This document shows, piece after piece, positions 45,930 through 58,143 of a DNA stretch of 64,000 nucleotides. The notes below the pieces were generated by a model that saw only the letters and a program-made list of their open reading frames with translations, had not been told where the DNA came from and did no database searches. The stretch comes from Iris pallida. Taxonomy: Eukaryota; Streptophyta; Magnoliopsida; Asparagales; Iridaceae. The DNA lies in NCBI GenBank assembly GCA_029216955.1, contig JANAVB010044017.1, forward strand, positions 7,443,580-7,507,579, in the 5' to 3' direction. How positions within the stretch are numbered: the first letter of the stretch is position 1; each line of letters begins with the position of its first letter. A program made the translations under genes and the position numbers.

Positions 45930-45932
<3 letters not shown>
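45665..45932 (+). pseudogene. LINE 3' fragment (RT zinc-binding domain)
   Basis: Plus-strand frames give 'TACVLCQQEHKT' and, one frame over, 'EDHLFFSCCAIWCFWTKHAA', the C-x2-C...H...C block of the RT-associated zinc-binding domain. The fragment runs straight into a (TA)n tract, as the LINE at 68-5990 does. It is joined end to end with an unrelated integrase fragment. Confidence 0.7.

Positions 45933-46014
<82 letters not shown>
45933..46014. repeat. (TA)n microsatellite
   Basis: About 80 bp of alternating TA following the LINE fragment. Confidence 0.95.
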
Positions 46015-46020
<6 letters not shown>

Positions 46021-46452
46021 TCCCAAAACAGATATGGATAGTAGAACGATAAGAGACAGAGACCTCAGGCAAACAAGTTTGCTCTTTATTTTGAGTAACG
46101 ATCACAAACAAAGACTTTTGTGAAAATAAATTTTCTCTCTATTCTGAGTATTAAGGACTTCGGAGACTTCAGTGCAAACAAGTTTGCTTTCCAGAAGAGC
46201 TGCAACCCACCAAGAAGAAGGAGAAGAAGAAGAAGAAGAAGAAGAAAGAGGAGTTTTCAAAACCATTGTTCAAAGCAACATTCGCCTTTATACGATCCGC
46301 TTCCAGGAACCCGTAAGTTCTCGAAGAAAATCTGGAACGCTCACTAGCCAACCTTTTGTGACTCGAATGGGCTTCCTAGACTTAACAGGATCCCTTTAGT
46401 TCTTATTTTGTGCATCTTAAAAAGGAAGCCATGGGGCTCTATAGAGTGGAGT
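46015..46452. other. Unassigned interval with repeated AACAAGTTTGCT blocks
   Basis: No gene. It contains two copies of GCAAACAAGTTTGCT (46068-46082 and 46173-46187) and a 'GACTTCGGAGACTTC' block that also occurs, diverged, near 45265 in the CACTA region. A (GAA)n run lies at 46213-46246. Confidence 0.5.
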
Positions 46453-47057
46453 TGTAACCCCTCTTCCCGGAATTTTGATAATATATTTTTATTTATTTAT
46501 TTGAATTAAATGGTGATTTTTAGAATTTTCATAAATAATTACTTAGTTAATTATTACGGTAGATGAGTTTAGCCATGGTGGAATTTTGGAGTACAAGGTG
46601 ATTAGAAAATCGTGTCCCGGATAATACAATGGCGTGCTTTGACTAGTGTATTAGCCCTGGTAGGGAAGGCCGAGCCATAGTGATGTCCTAACTAGAAAAA
46701 CCAGGCCATGTTGCGACTTAACCCTTAGTGAAGATTGATTTATTTATTAATTATATTATTGAGTTTTAGGGAACCCTGTTGTACCGAACTAGTCCAGATT
46801 GGACCCAAAATAAGTCCAAGCCCATGCAGTCATGCGGTACGTCCAATGACACTCGTGTTGATGTAATTTGGTATGAGTGTGTTGTATTCCGTTTTAACGA
46901 TCTAATGAATAATTTCTAAGTATTCGTTAATTAAATATTATAAATATCATTATTAGTTGATGTTCAATGACATTTGTATAAAATAGGTCCTTGTACATTT
47001 TGGAATTATTAGACTGTACATAATGGTATATACACCATTATTGATTTATTGAATTTC

Positions 47058-47099
<42 letters not shown>

Positions 47100-47245
47100 G
47101 AGGTTATTATTATATAATATTATTTTATTATTATTGGTTATATTATTTTGTCAAATAAATGTTATAGTATAGGTGTTCATATTTATATAGGTAGGCCCTA
47201 CACTATTGGGATTTGTTCGGGTTTTATGGAGATTATATATATTAT

Positions 47246-47280
<35 letters not shown>

Positions 47281-47324
<44 letters not shown>
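47281..47324. repeat. (TG)n microsatellite
   Basis: About 22 TG units following a TA tract in the LTR promoter region. The matching place in the other LTR has expanded TA tracts instead. Confidence 0.95.
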
Positions 47325-47326
<2 letters not shown>

Positions 47327-47436
47327 GTGTTAATATATAAAAAAAATCAACACTGTTCCCTTACGGGAACAGTGGACCCAGGCCCATGTTAAAGGCCAAC
47401 CAGCAGAGACACCCCCGCTTATTTTTCCCAACCCGA

Positions 47437-47446
47437 GTATAAAACC
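47437..47446 (+). promoter_or_regulatory. LTR TATA box
   Basis: GTATAAAACC, conserved in the partner LTR at 54938-54947, just upstream of the CCACCACCACGAGAAC leader. Confidence 0.7.
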
Positions 47447-48839
47447 ACCACCACCACGAGAACTACAACAAACAACTAACCCTAACTCCGATTTCACCAC
47501 CACCTACTGGCGACGCCGACCACCACCTCGAGCGCACGCGTCGCTGCTGCGCCACCGCGGGACGACTGGCCGGACAGCCATCGGGCAAAACCGTGCGACA
47601 ATAGCGCGTCAACAGAACAGAGCATGGCAGCAGCATCAGTAGCCACCACCCCCCTGTTTGAGGTACGATTTCTTTCTCGTCTTTCGACGAATTCGTAAAC
47701 CGTTTTCATGGATTCGATAACAACCCTACCATCTACAAACCCTAGTAATTAGTTAGATTTAACTTGTAGAGAATAGCATGCTAAATCTCCTAAAAAATCG
47801 ATGAAAAACTGTTTCGAGAACAATTTAATAACAGTCCCAAACCCCATGTTTACAGGAAGTTTATGAACAGAGTAGTATTTTCAAAAATATAATTCATGAC
47901 AGTCCTAGACAACCTGTAGGGCTTTGCAACCCAACTTACGAAATTTGATTTCATCGACTACGTGTCGAGAAATTGCTTTCCCAAATTGACGGAAACACTG
48001 TTTTTCGAAAACACAAAAACCATCGATACGACGTGCGTCCCGCCAATCTGGACAACGTGGTCGCGAACCGATAGCATCGAAAGGTGCATAATGACTTCGT
48101 GGACGTGTGGGCTTTGACGGAATTCAAATTGGTTGCATGTGCGCGACGAATTTGATGCGTATTCGTCGAAATTTATCGTATCGACCTCTGTGCAAATTTT
48201 TCAATTACTTTGTGCACGTTCGTCAGATTGAGACAAAACTTGTGCCAACAGGACTGTATCATTTTTTTTGACTTGTATGCCAAGTTTGGTCCAATTCTGA
48301 GATAGTTGACCGGATCGCCATTTTACGGGCCCCACGGTCCGATTCAACGAGCGATTTTGTGCACGGCCTGCCGGAATCCAACTTTGGACATACGGTTGGG
48401 TTCGTATCATTAAAATAAATTTTGTAGACATGTAGGCTTACGACTTTAGAGACCATTGACTCTGGCATGCTTTTCGGTGCAAAGCGGGTCCAACGGCGGA
48501 TACCGTTTTGACCCAAAATTACTGTTTTATCCCTGTGTCCAGAATTGGACTTAAAGACAGGCAATCCTAGCTAATTTGACTATTCTAAGAACATTGGTAA
48601 TGTCTATTTCAGCATTCGGAGACTATTGTACGAGTTTTGACTATTGTGGCACATTGAATGGTTCGGATTATCGGTTTCACCAGCAAAGGACCACAGGCGA
48701 GTACAGTTTATTGTTTGTTTTTTATATTGAGCTTTACTATACATCATTGTTAGTCAATAGATATTTGATTTTTGTCCTTTATATTTGTTACATTTTGTCG
48801 TATCGGAGAGGTGAAGTACCAATGATGTGTGATCTGATC

Positions 48840-49020
48840 TCATACAGTGTATACAGTATAGACCGTGATTTATTATTGCATTATACCGTATAGATAGTGT
48901 TTCATTATTGCTTTATATAGTGTAGACAGTGTTTCATTATTGCTTTATACAGTGTAGACCGTGTACATTATACAGTGTAGACCGTGTACTTTATACAGTG
49001 TAGATATTTAGACAGTGTCG
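48840..49020. repeat. Short tandem repeats of the TATACAGTGTAGACCGTG type
   Basis: Interleaved repeats of about 20 and 33 bases, combining CAGTGTAGACCGTGTA and GTTTCATTATTGCTTTATA units. They are present with small differences at 56340-56520 in the partner LTR. Confidence 0.9.
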
Positions 49021-49538
49021 TGTAATTGTCCCTAGAACGATCACATATCAAAGGTACTTCAGTCAGTCGGTGAGTATTGTCTTTGTGTTTATTTACTTTT
49101 TTCTTTTGTTTAGTTTTATTTTTTCTTTTTGTGTTTTTTTTTCAAATCATATATTTAAAGGCTAACCTCTGTTGTATAGTCATTTTCATATACTGAAACT
49201 GTATTCAGTGAATTGTACTCGTTCCATTCCTGACTGAAAACCAACATTTTTCAGGTTAGCTGTGGCTTCACTTAGCATTGGAAGATACGGGTGTACTTGC
49301 AGACGAAAACCTAGAGATTAGCTAGATAGATGAGTTGTATCATTTCAATATTTGTAAGAGTTTATATTTTTCTGCAAATGTAAAACTTGTGAATATTGTA
49401 AATTAAATTAATTTTTGTGAATGAGCATTATTTGTGATTTTGAGCATCATGGCCGTGACAACGTTCTACCGCCGACTCTGCGACGTAGGCTGGCTTGGAC
49501 ACGTCTCGTATTCGAAAAAGCGGGTGCGGGTCGTGACA

Positions 49539-52500
49539 AGTTTTTGTGGTGGCCCATACAGGTCTGTTTTTGCAAATCATGCGAACTCGTGATAGTACTT
49601 AAGTTAGTCGTACTATTGCGAGCCTACGACTAGGAAATGCTCATTCATGAGTTAGGGATTAATTTAATTTAAGAGAATGACTAGGACTAGGAGTCCCTTA
49701 TACAAATTACCGATGGGTAGTCTAGGCCATGCAATTTAGATGAGGAGTTATTAATTTTGATAGTTTGTCAGGTCCCCATAGGTACACTATTACCTCTTGA
49801 TATGACGATATGATCTAATATGGATAGATTATTCACTTGGTGAGACAGGACTTCCTAGAATTAATGATCTAATCTTGATAAATTGTGCAATTCCTTCTCT
49901 TTGCCTCTTTAGATATCATCCTCATATATTGGTCTGAATTGCCTATTTAGTTCCTATTTTGTCCTAAGAATTATTATTTTTATATAATTTCTGATTATGT
50001 TATCCATATACGAACCTCGAGTTAGTTTCGATTCAAAGTTTTTCCTCAAAGGTTTGAATACACATGGAATAGATATTAGAATGTTTGTATTTATTTTGTC
50101 CTCAGTTATTTCCTCCATGTTTAATCTTTTATTTTAAGCGTTGTGACTGATAGAACAAATACTTACGCTTTATTTTATAGTCAACTTGTTTGAATCTCTA
50201 GAAGCTCATAATTTTTTATAGATATAGTTAAAGAAATGTTAGTTAACTCATAATGGCAGGAACAACAGCGCACTGTCGCCATTTATTTGAATTATGGAGA
50301 CTATGGATTCACTGCAGCCAGCAGCGTACTGGCGAGGCACGACCCCTAGAGTTGGAATTAGTTTAAAAAATATAGGTCATAGAATATTGCTAAAACTATG
50401 GCTGGTGGTCCTCTTTTTATCATAGTTACCCTTGAGTCAATATTGGATAGGGTTAAGAAATGTTCGATTTTGTATCATATTTGAGTTACAAAACTAAGGG
50501 TTTACCACAACCAGAGTATACGGACGAGGCATAATTCTCGGTAAAATGACTTCAGACGTGATTACAAGTTTAGGATACTATAGAGGATAGAAAAATACAA
50601 TGCGTGTCCCATATGATCTAAATCCAATATTAGTGAAAGTTCTGTAAGTTGGGTGGCATGTATCCCAAACTAGCATTTCGTGGTCCTTGTGATATATTGA
50701 CAAGATAATTGACTGACGCTAATAGATTTACCTAGAATATAGAATTTAGAGGTCCATAACCCAGTAGTCGACCAAGGCCTTATGGATAAGAAAATAGTAG
50801 GAAGACTGTATAAGCAAGAACACCAGGTAAAGTTTTGATTCTCACAAAACTCGAACTACTTGTGCCTCCTTTCAAAAATCTCGCATACTTGTATTTTGAC
50901 TATCTTGACCAATGTTGCTATTACAGCCTAGTTTTGCAAGCTTACTCTTTTATCAAGCTTGATTCAAGACATATTTATTGGGGACGCCTACTAACATATT
51001 GTCTAATCAGAATCGATGTACTACGGTCTGATCAACCTTAGTGCACTCGGTTCGCTCTCCCTCTGATTAACTTACGTAGATTGAGATGTAGATGTCTCTA
51101 GGATCTCATCCGCGACTGCATTGACAATTCCTTTTGAATTATAAATTCACCTTGAATCACGTAAATGTATTCAGTGACATCTTTCTTGAACTCTTTATTG
51201 TTTTGTCTTTCACTGATTTGGAAAGACGAAAGCTCGTAATCGGTAGATAGATACCGAGTATCCCCATGGCTATGATAGTTGTATACACAAGTGTAGCTAC
51301 CATCGGCCAGCCATGTGACTAGAACCTTTTCTTGAGTTACTCGTTCTCGATCCCCCAAACTGCTACTGGGACCTTCTAGCCATCTGAATTTGAGAATGAT
51401 TAGAATTTTACTCTTAGTCAAAATGCCAACCTAGGGGACTATCTATTCTCAAGAAACCAAATGTTGTGAGTCTCCAAATATTTGCTTGAAGCTTGCTTTA
51501 ACTAGCAACCCTTAAGCCTTAACCCAACCTTTCTTCGACCAAATTCTACAGTTTAGACATGAGATGAATAGACAAGGGTAAGGACAATCATATACCATGA
51601 CTATGGTAGACACCCATCTCGAGGTTGGTTTCCAACAAATATTACCCTAGTTATGTAAATTTTATTATTAAGACCTAACTAGTATTGGAACACCACTGTC
51701 ACTAGCTTAGCCAATACCATAGCTTAAATACCCTGTTATATTATGATCTACCAGTTATCAATAGCAATGCATGACCACTACAGCCCATACCACTAGAACC
51801 TTGTGACAATAGTCTGGCAGGCTTGACACAAATAGACATTCACGGCTCAGTTGTTAGAATTCTTTTCATATGATGTGCCTTAGAGTTGGTTACCCCCGTC
51901 GATAACTCTTGTATACTGTGGACGAGTAGATCATTCTAGTCATTCACGGCTCATTTTTCATTTATTGAGGAACAATCCTTGACTTGACTTATATCTACCG
52001 TATTCCGTTACGCCGTGCCTTATTCTTTATTAACAAGAGTCGAGGTACAATATCCAGACTTTGAAATTCTTCTAACCTCATTATTCCTAAAACCATGTCC
52101 TAGCTTCTAAGGTGAGTAGACTGTAAGCCTTCTAAAATTTTAGGGTATACGAGAAATACCGATTGATTAGAATAATTACCATTAGGATGATAATTAGTGC
52201 CCCATGGACTCCCACTTTCCATTTAAATCATTTTTGTCCCCGGCCGTGTCATTAATATTCGGAGCACGAGACCAGCTGTTATCTTCCAACAAATTTCATA
52301 TGCAAGATGTAGATAAGTCCACCTTCATCTAGGTATATCATGTCCCACTCAAACCCGTCCCCTTGTGCTCTATTTTTGTGGTACGACCTACAGGTCAAAA
52401 AGACTAGTTATAACCCTTACCATAATATCGGTATACTTCCCGACTTCCACTAGAGTCTCAACCTTGACTCAATTCTTTCGACCCAATATATGGTTGTGAT

Positions 52501-53656
52501 TTACTCTAAGCCCACTACGCGCATATCACTAGTGTGCCACTCAATTGTGCCTTCTCGTGCTACTTAAACACAACAATCATGGAAGGCGCATCTTCAAGGC
52601 TTACAGAACCTATTTAACCAATCCGACTGCCCATCTAGCTCAACCATTTGGGTAGAAGCCTATTCTAGGTTACCCTAACCTAGTAGAAATAGTTTTATCA
52701 TTGGGATCTTGTCCAGTCAATATAGATTAAAATCCATGGTTCATCTAACAAACGATTGACGTCCAATCAGGGAACACATTAAGACCCAGTAAAATCCATC
52801 CATATATACCACCATATTTGGACTATAAAACCGAACTATTTGAAATAGGTCCCTAAACCTATTATGTAGTCTTCCCTTCTTAGAATGTGAAGTCATTCGT
52901 AACCCTTATTCCATCTACCTGGAAGTCGTGATACGATCTTGTATTGCATTTATGTCCCTTACTTGTGTGTTTAAATAACCACGGAAAGGATCACAATCTT
53001 GATTTTTCAAATTCCGTTCTACTAGAGGACCTATTTTAGATTAATTTTGAGAATGAAACTTCTGTATTGCACGAATTGCAAGCCCCTCTAAGAAACGAAG
53101 GGTTCTTCGATTTAACAAGTGACTGGACTAGAGTAGCCCAATCTAGCAAATAAGTCAATGGTTCATAGAATTTTCTTTTTATCTGCATCATTGGATACTC
53201 TCTACCGCTCTTGAAACTTTATATTTACTCTCGATTGTTCTCACTTATCTTTCGGTCCTTCATATTTTGGAGCGACGAATAGTCATGCTTATTAAAATTT
53301 ATCAATATTTCTTAGCTACTTGTGTAAATTTGTTGCTTATTAAATTTTGGGTTGCTTAATAGATAAGAGAGGATTATAGATGCCATATACAGTAGATGGC
53401 TATTTGTAGCAATTTTAGCAATTAGTTGAAAGATTATAAAGTTTTAGTGACATAGCTTTGAAGGAGTAGTGTGACCAAAGGTGGGTAGAAGTCCTCGAGG
53501 TTTCGTAGTTACAAAATGACTAGGACAAGGATATAAACTGTTTTTGAGAAATTAAAATTTAAGGAGGTTAAGGTAATAGTAGTTTTCTTTTTGAATTTAA
53601 GGAACAATTATGAATTAGAATTTCGAGGACGAAATTATTTTTAAGGTGGGTAGATT
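49539..53656 (+). mobile_element. Internal region of the second large non-coding retrotransposon
   Basis: It begins with GTGGTGGCCCATACAGGTC (49546-49564), identical to the leader block of the 32390 element, and ends with 'AATTTCGAGGACGAAATT' and a purine tract AAGGTGGGTAG before the 3' LTR. 50630-51130 is recognisably related to 32680-33130 of the first family, and 52370-52690 to 32391-32660, in swapped order. No gag/pol domain is readable in any frame of this 4.1 kb, so it is probably a LARD. A short antisense ORF lies at 51098-51421. Confidence 0.8.
51098..51421 (-). other. Antisense ORF related to the LARD ORFs at 33068 and 38379
   Basis: A 107-residue antisense frame. Its part 'NNKEFKKDVTEYIYVIQ' matches 'SNKEFKDDIIEYEYVVQ' of the first family. 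The C-terminus then shifts frame relative to those copies. The N-terminal half has no counterpart there. Family unknown. Confidence 0.3.
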
Positions 53657-54427
53657 TGTAACCCCTCTTCCCAAAATTTTGATAATATATTTTTATTTAT
53701 TTATTTGAATTAAATGGTGATTTTAGAATTTTTATAAATAATTACTTAGTTAATTATTACCGTAGATGACTTTAGCCATGGTGGAGTTTTGGAGTACAAG
53801 GTAATTAGAAATCGTGGCACGGATAGTGCAATGGCGTGCTTTGACTAGTGTATTAGCCCTGGTAGGGAAGGCCGAGCCATAGTGATGTCCTAACTAGGAA
53901 AACCAGGCCAAGTTGTGACTTAACCCTTACCGAAGATTTATTTATTTATTAATTATATTATTGAGTTTTAGGAAACCCGGTTGTACCGAACTAGTCCAGA
54001 TTGGACCTAAAACAAGCCCAAGCCCATGTAGTCATGTGGTACGTCCAATGACACTCATGTTGAAGTAATTTGGTATGAGTGTGTTGTATTCCGTTTTAAC
54101 GATCTAATGAATAATTTCTAGTATTCGTTAATTAAATATTATAAATATCATTATTAGTTGATGTTCAATGACATTTGTATAAAATAGGTCCTTGTACATT
54201 TTCGAATTATTAGACTGTACATAATGGTATATACACCATTATTGATTTATTGAATTTCGTTATTATTAATATTATTATTATTTATTTTTTATTATTGAGG
54301 TTATTATTATATAATATTATTTTATTATTATTGGTTATATTATTTTGTCAAATAAATGTTATAATATAGGTGTTCATATTATATAGGTAGGTCGTACACT
54401 ATTGGGATTTATTCGGGTTTTATGGAG

Positions 54428-54486
<59 letters not shown>

Positions 54487-54597
54487 TATATATATATATA
54501 TATTTAATATATATATTTATATATATATATATATATATTTTTTTTTTATATATATATATATATAATATATATAAAAAATATATATATATTTAATATT

Positions 54598-54629
<32 letters not shown>

Positions 54630-54721
54630 GTGTGTATATAGTGTTAATATATAAAAAAAAATAAAATAAATCAACAGTCTACTGTTCCCGCAAGGCCCAT
54701 GTTAAAGGCCAACCAGCAGAG

Positions 54722-54815
<94 letters not shown>

Positions 54816-56697
54816 GTGTGTATATAGTGTTAATATATAAAAAAAAAGAAAAGAAATCAACAGTCCACTGTTCCCGCAAGGCCCATGTTAAAGGCCAACC
54901 AGCAGAGACACCCCCGTTTATTTTTCCCAACCCGAGAGTATAAAACCACCACCACCACGAGAACTACAACAAACAACTAACCCTAACTCCTATTTCACCA
55001 CCACCTCCTGGCGGCGTCGACCACCACCTCGAGCGCGCGCGCCGCTGCTGCGCCACCGCAGGACGACCGGACGAGCGATCACCAGGCAAAACCGCACGAT
55101 GACAGTGCGGCAACAGAACAGAGCACGGTAGCAGCATCAGTAGCCACCACCCCTGTTTGAGGTACGATTTCTCCTTCGTCTCTTGACGAATTCGTAAACT
55201 GTTTTCATGGATTCGATAACAACCCTACCATCTACAAACCCTAGTAATTAGTTAGATTTAACTCGTAGAGAATAGCCTGCTAAATCTCCCGAAAAACCGA
55301 TAAAAAACTGTTTCGAGAATAGTTTAATAACAGTCCCAAATCCCATGTTTACAAGAAGTTTATGAACATAGTAGTAGCAATTTCAAAAATATAATTCATG
55401 ACAGTCCTAGACAACATGTAGGGCTCTGTAACAACTTACAAAATTTGATTTCATCGACTACGTGTCGAGAAATCGCTTTCCTAAGTTGACGGAAAAACTA
55501 TTTTTCGAAAACACGAAAACCTTCAATACGACGTGCGTCCTGCCAATCCGAGCGATGTGGTCGCGAACCGAAAGCATCGAAAGGTGCATAACAACTTCAT
55601 GGACGTGTGGGCTTTGACAGAATTCAAATTGGTTGTGTGTGCGCGACGAATTTGATGCGTATCCGTCGAAATTTACCTTACCGACCTCTGTGCAAATTTC
55701 CTAATTACTTTGTGCACGTTCGTCAGATCGAGACGAAACTTGCGCCAACAGGACCGTACCATTTTCTTGGTCCTGTATGTCAAGTTTGGTCCAATTCTGA
55801 GACAGTTGACCGTATCGCCGTTTTGCGGGCCCTACGGTCCGATTCAACGGGCAATTTTGTGCACGGCCTGCCGGAATCCAACTTTGGACATACGGTTGTG
55901 TTCGTATCATCAAAACGAATTCGTAGACATGTAGTTTGATGACATTAGAGACGATTGACTCTGGCACACTTTTTGGTGCAAAGAGGGTCCAACGGCGGAC
56001 ACCGTTTTGACCCAAAATTATTGTTTTGCCCCTGTGTCCAGAATTGGACTTAAGGACAGGCAATCCTAGCTAATTTGACTATTCTAAGAACATTGGTAAT
56101 ATCTATTTCAGCATCCGGAGACTGTTGTACGAGTTTTGACTATTGTGGCACATTGAATGGTTCGGATTATCGGTTTCACCAGCAATGGACCACAGGCGAG
56201 TACAGTTTATTATTTATTTTCGATATTGAGCTTTACTATACATCAATGTTAGTCAATAGATATGTGATTTTCGTCCTTTATATTTATTATATTTTGTCGT
56301 GTCGAGGAGGTGAAGTACCAAGGATGTGTGATCTGACCTTATACAGTGTATACAGTATAGACCGTGATTTATTATTGCATTATACCGTGTAGACAGTGTT
56401 TCATTATTGCTTTATAAAATATAGACAGTATTTTATTATTGCTTTATACAGTGTAGACCGTGTACATTATACAGTGTAGACCGTGTACTTTATACAGTGT
56501 AGATATTGTAGACAGTGTCGTATAATTGTCCCGAGACCGATCACATATCAAAGGTACTTCAGTCAGTCGGTGAATATTGTCTTTGTTTATTTACTGTTTT
56601 CTTTTGTTTAGTTTTACTTTGTCTTTTCTGTGTTTTTTTTCAAATCATATATTTAAAGGCTAACCTCTGTTGTATAGTCATTTTCATATATTGAAAA
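53657..56697 (+). repeat. 3' LTR of the second large non-coding retrotransposon (truncated by a copia insertion)
   Basis: Starts TGTAACCCCTCTTCCCAA and follows the LTR at 46453 closely until about 56690, where a copia LTR begins. The last 350 or so bases, including the terminal GTCGTGACA, are therefore missing here. The TA tracts are much expanded (54430-54625, 54725-54808), and a promoter-proximal segment is duplicated. Confidence 0.92.
54622..54909. repeat. Duplication of a promoter-proximal LTR segment
   Basis: The roughly 102-base segment from AAAATATGTGTGTATATAG to CCAGCAGAGACA occurs at 54622-54723 and again at 54808-54909, separated by a (TA)n tract. The partner LTR has it once (about 47322-47410). 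Confidence 0.9.
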
Positions 56698-58067
56698 TGT
56701 TAGCCCAATGATTATATCATATTTTTTGAATATGGCTAATCAATTAAGTTTACTATAATGACATCACTAATATTCATGTAATCACTATCATGTTGCTACT
56801 TTAACTTAGCATTGTCCTAATGTTCTGTATCAGTCATATTGGTTTGTTTGTCTAACATGTATTTGTAGACATGCTGTAAGCATGATCAAACATGATCAAA
56901 CTATGACATGTAATGGAGAATTATTGATGGGCCAAAGACGGCGTTATACAAGAAGATTTCTCTGAACCGCCTAACGACCTATCCAGGGCCTCGCATCGGG
57001 GGTTCCGCTGCCCGGTCAGCGGACAGGGGTCGAGGGGGCAGCACCCCCCGTAGGGGTTCAGATTTCCAGATCTGTTTATCTTTGGACGACCGCCGTCAAG
57101 TGAAAAAGACGTCTTCAAGTTTGCTCAAATTTCAGAAGAAAGACGTCACCAAAGGGCTCTTGGTTTTCCTATTTTATCAATATAATTTTTCATATTTATT
57201 GAGTCTAGGAATACGATGTACACTGCATCGTACTGGCAAATAGGCTACCCAAAAAACATTTTCAAAATACCCTTTCATTTTGAAAACTAGTCCATTTACA
57301 AAAGCCCAAACTACTTCCTAACTGTTTGACTTTTCAAAAAGCCTAAAAACCAATTTGCAAAAACTCTGACAGAACTCCAACAGAACTCGGCCAGAGTTCG
57401 GCCAGAGTTCGGTTAGTGAACGTTGCTTTTTGAACTTGGTCTTCCTGCAGTTACGGATCCCAACGAGATTTTCTCATAGAGTTCTGTCCGAATTCTGTCA
57501 GAATTCTGCCTTTGAAAAAACTATAAATAGAGAAGAATTTCGATCATTTCAATTCACTCATACTCCAATTCACTTTCATATCTCTTCTCTATAAGCCTAC
57601 TACTTCTTCCAAAGTGTTCTGAGCTTTCATTTTCAAATCCCAAGCCAGTTAAAATCCTCTAGTCAATTTGACAGTGCGGTACGGTCTAGAAGTTTCAGAG
57701 CGATTGTAATCAGAGGCTTGATTAAAGGTAGACACTTCACAATTGAAGTTGGTCGAGTACTTCGGATCAAAGCTCGCGTTGTAGAAGTTGCAAGAACTTC
57801 GGATGAAAACTTGTGGTAATTTTCCATAGTGGATTCAACTGGAAGCTAGAGTTCTTCCGACTAGACTAGTCCTCACAAGAGGGAAACCAGTATACATCCT
57901 TGTGTTTGCGTTTACTCTCTACTCTCTACTTTTCATTTACATATCTGTGATATATTATCTGTGATCTTGTTACTAACATTTTTAAATAGCTAAATTCTGC
58001 TGCCTACTCTATTCACCCCCCTCTAGAGTATTGCGCTTTACAACTCGTTCCTACAATCGGTCCTACA
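56698..58067 (+). repeat. Sirevirus-like copia 5' LTR (1,370 bp)
   Basis: Starts TGTTAGCCCAATGATTATAT and ends CGGTCCTACA, then ATTGGTATCAGAGC. A GC-rich island (about 56940-57060) breaks the otherwise AT-rich sequence. A start of the same sequence recurs at 63614 after a polypurine tract. Confidence 0.93.
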
Positions 58068-58069
58068 AT

Positions 58070-58081
58070 TGGTATCAGAGC
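58070..58081 (+). other. Primer-binding site (initiator tRNA-Met), first copy
   Basis: TGGTATCAGAGC three bases after the LTR. A second identical site lies 62 bp downstream, embedded in a tandem copy of CCTACAATTGGTATCAGAGC. Confidence 0.92.
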
Positions 58082-58131
58082 TAGTGCTGCATCTAGAGGT
58101 ATTATATTCTGATCCCAATTGTTCCTACAAT

Positions 58132-58143
58132 TGGTATCAGAGC
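58132..58143 (+). other. Primer-binding site, duplicated copy
   Basis: Second TGGTATCAGAGC, preceded by GTTCCTACAAT as at the LTR border and followed by a CATCTAGAGG block also present after the first site. Confidence 0.9.

Larger units (their letters stand above)
46453..49538 (+). repeat. 5' LTR of a second large non-coding retrotransposon (3,086 bp)
   Basis: Starts TGTAACCCCTCTTCCCGG and ends GGTGCGGGTCGTGACA. A TATA box GTATAAAACC (47437-47446) precedes a CACC-rich leader, and a possible splice donor GAG|GTACG lies at about 47660. The 3' portion includes CAGTGTAGACCGTG-type tandem repeats (48840-49020). The partner LTR begins at 53657 with the same bases. Confidence 0.92.

Noticed and set aside
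47494..47709. 71-residue minus-strand frame over the LTR leader
   Set aside because: Antisense to a CACC/GC-rich LTR leader; the partner LTR does not preserve it.
58070..58143. tRNA gene suggested by GGTATCAGAGC sequences
   Set aside because: These are primer-binding sites complementary to tRNA-Met 3' ends. No cloverleaf or A/B box surrounds them, and the same holds at 19161 and 23202.
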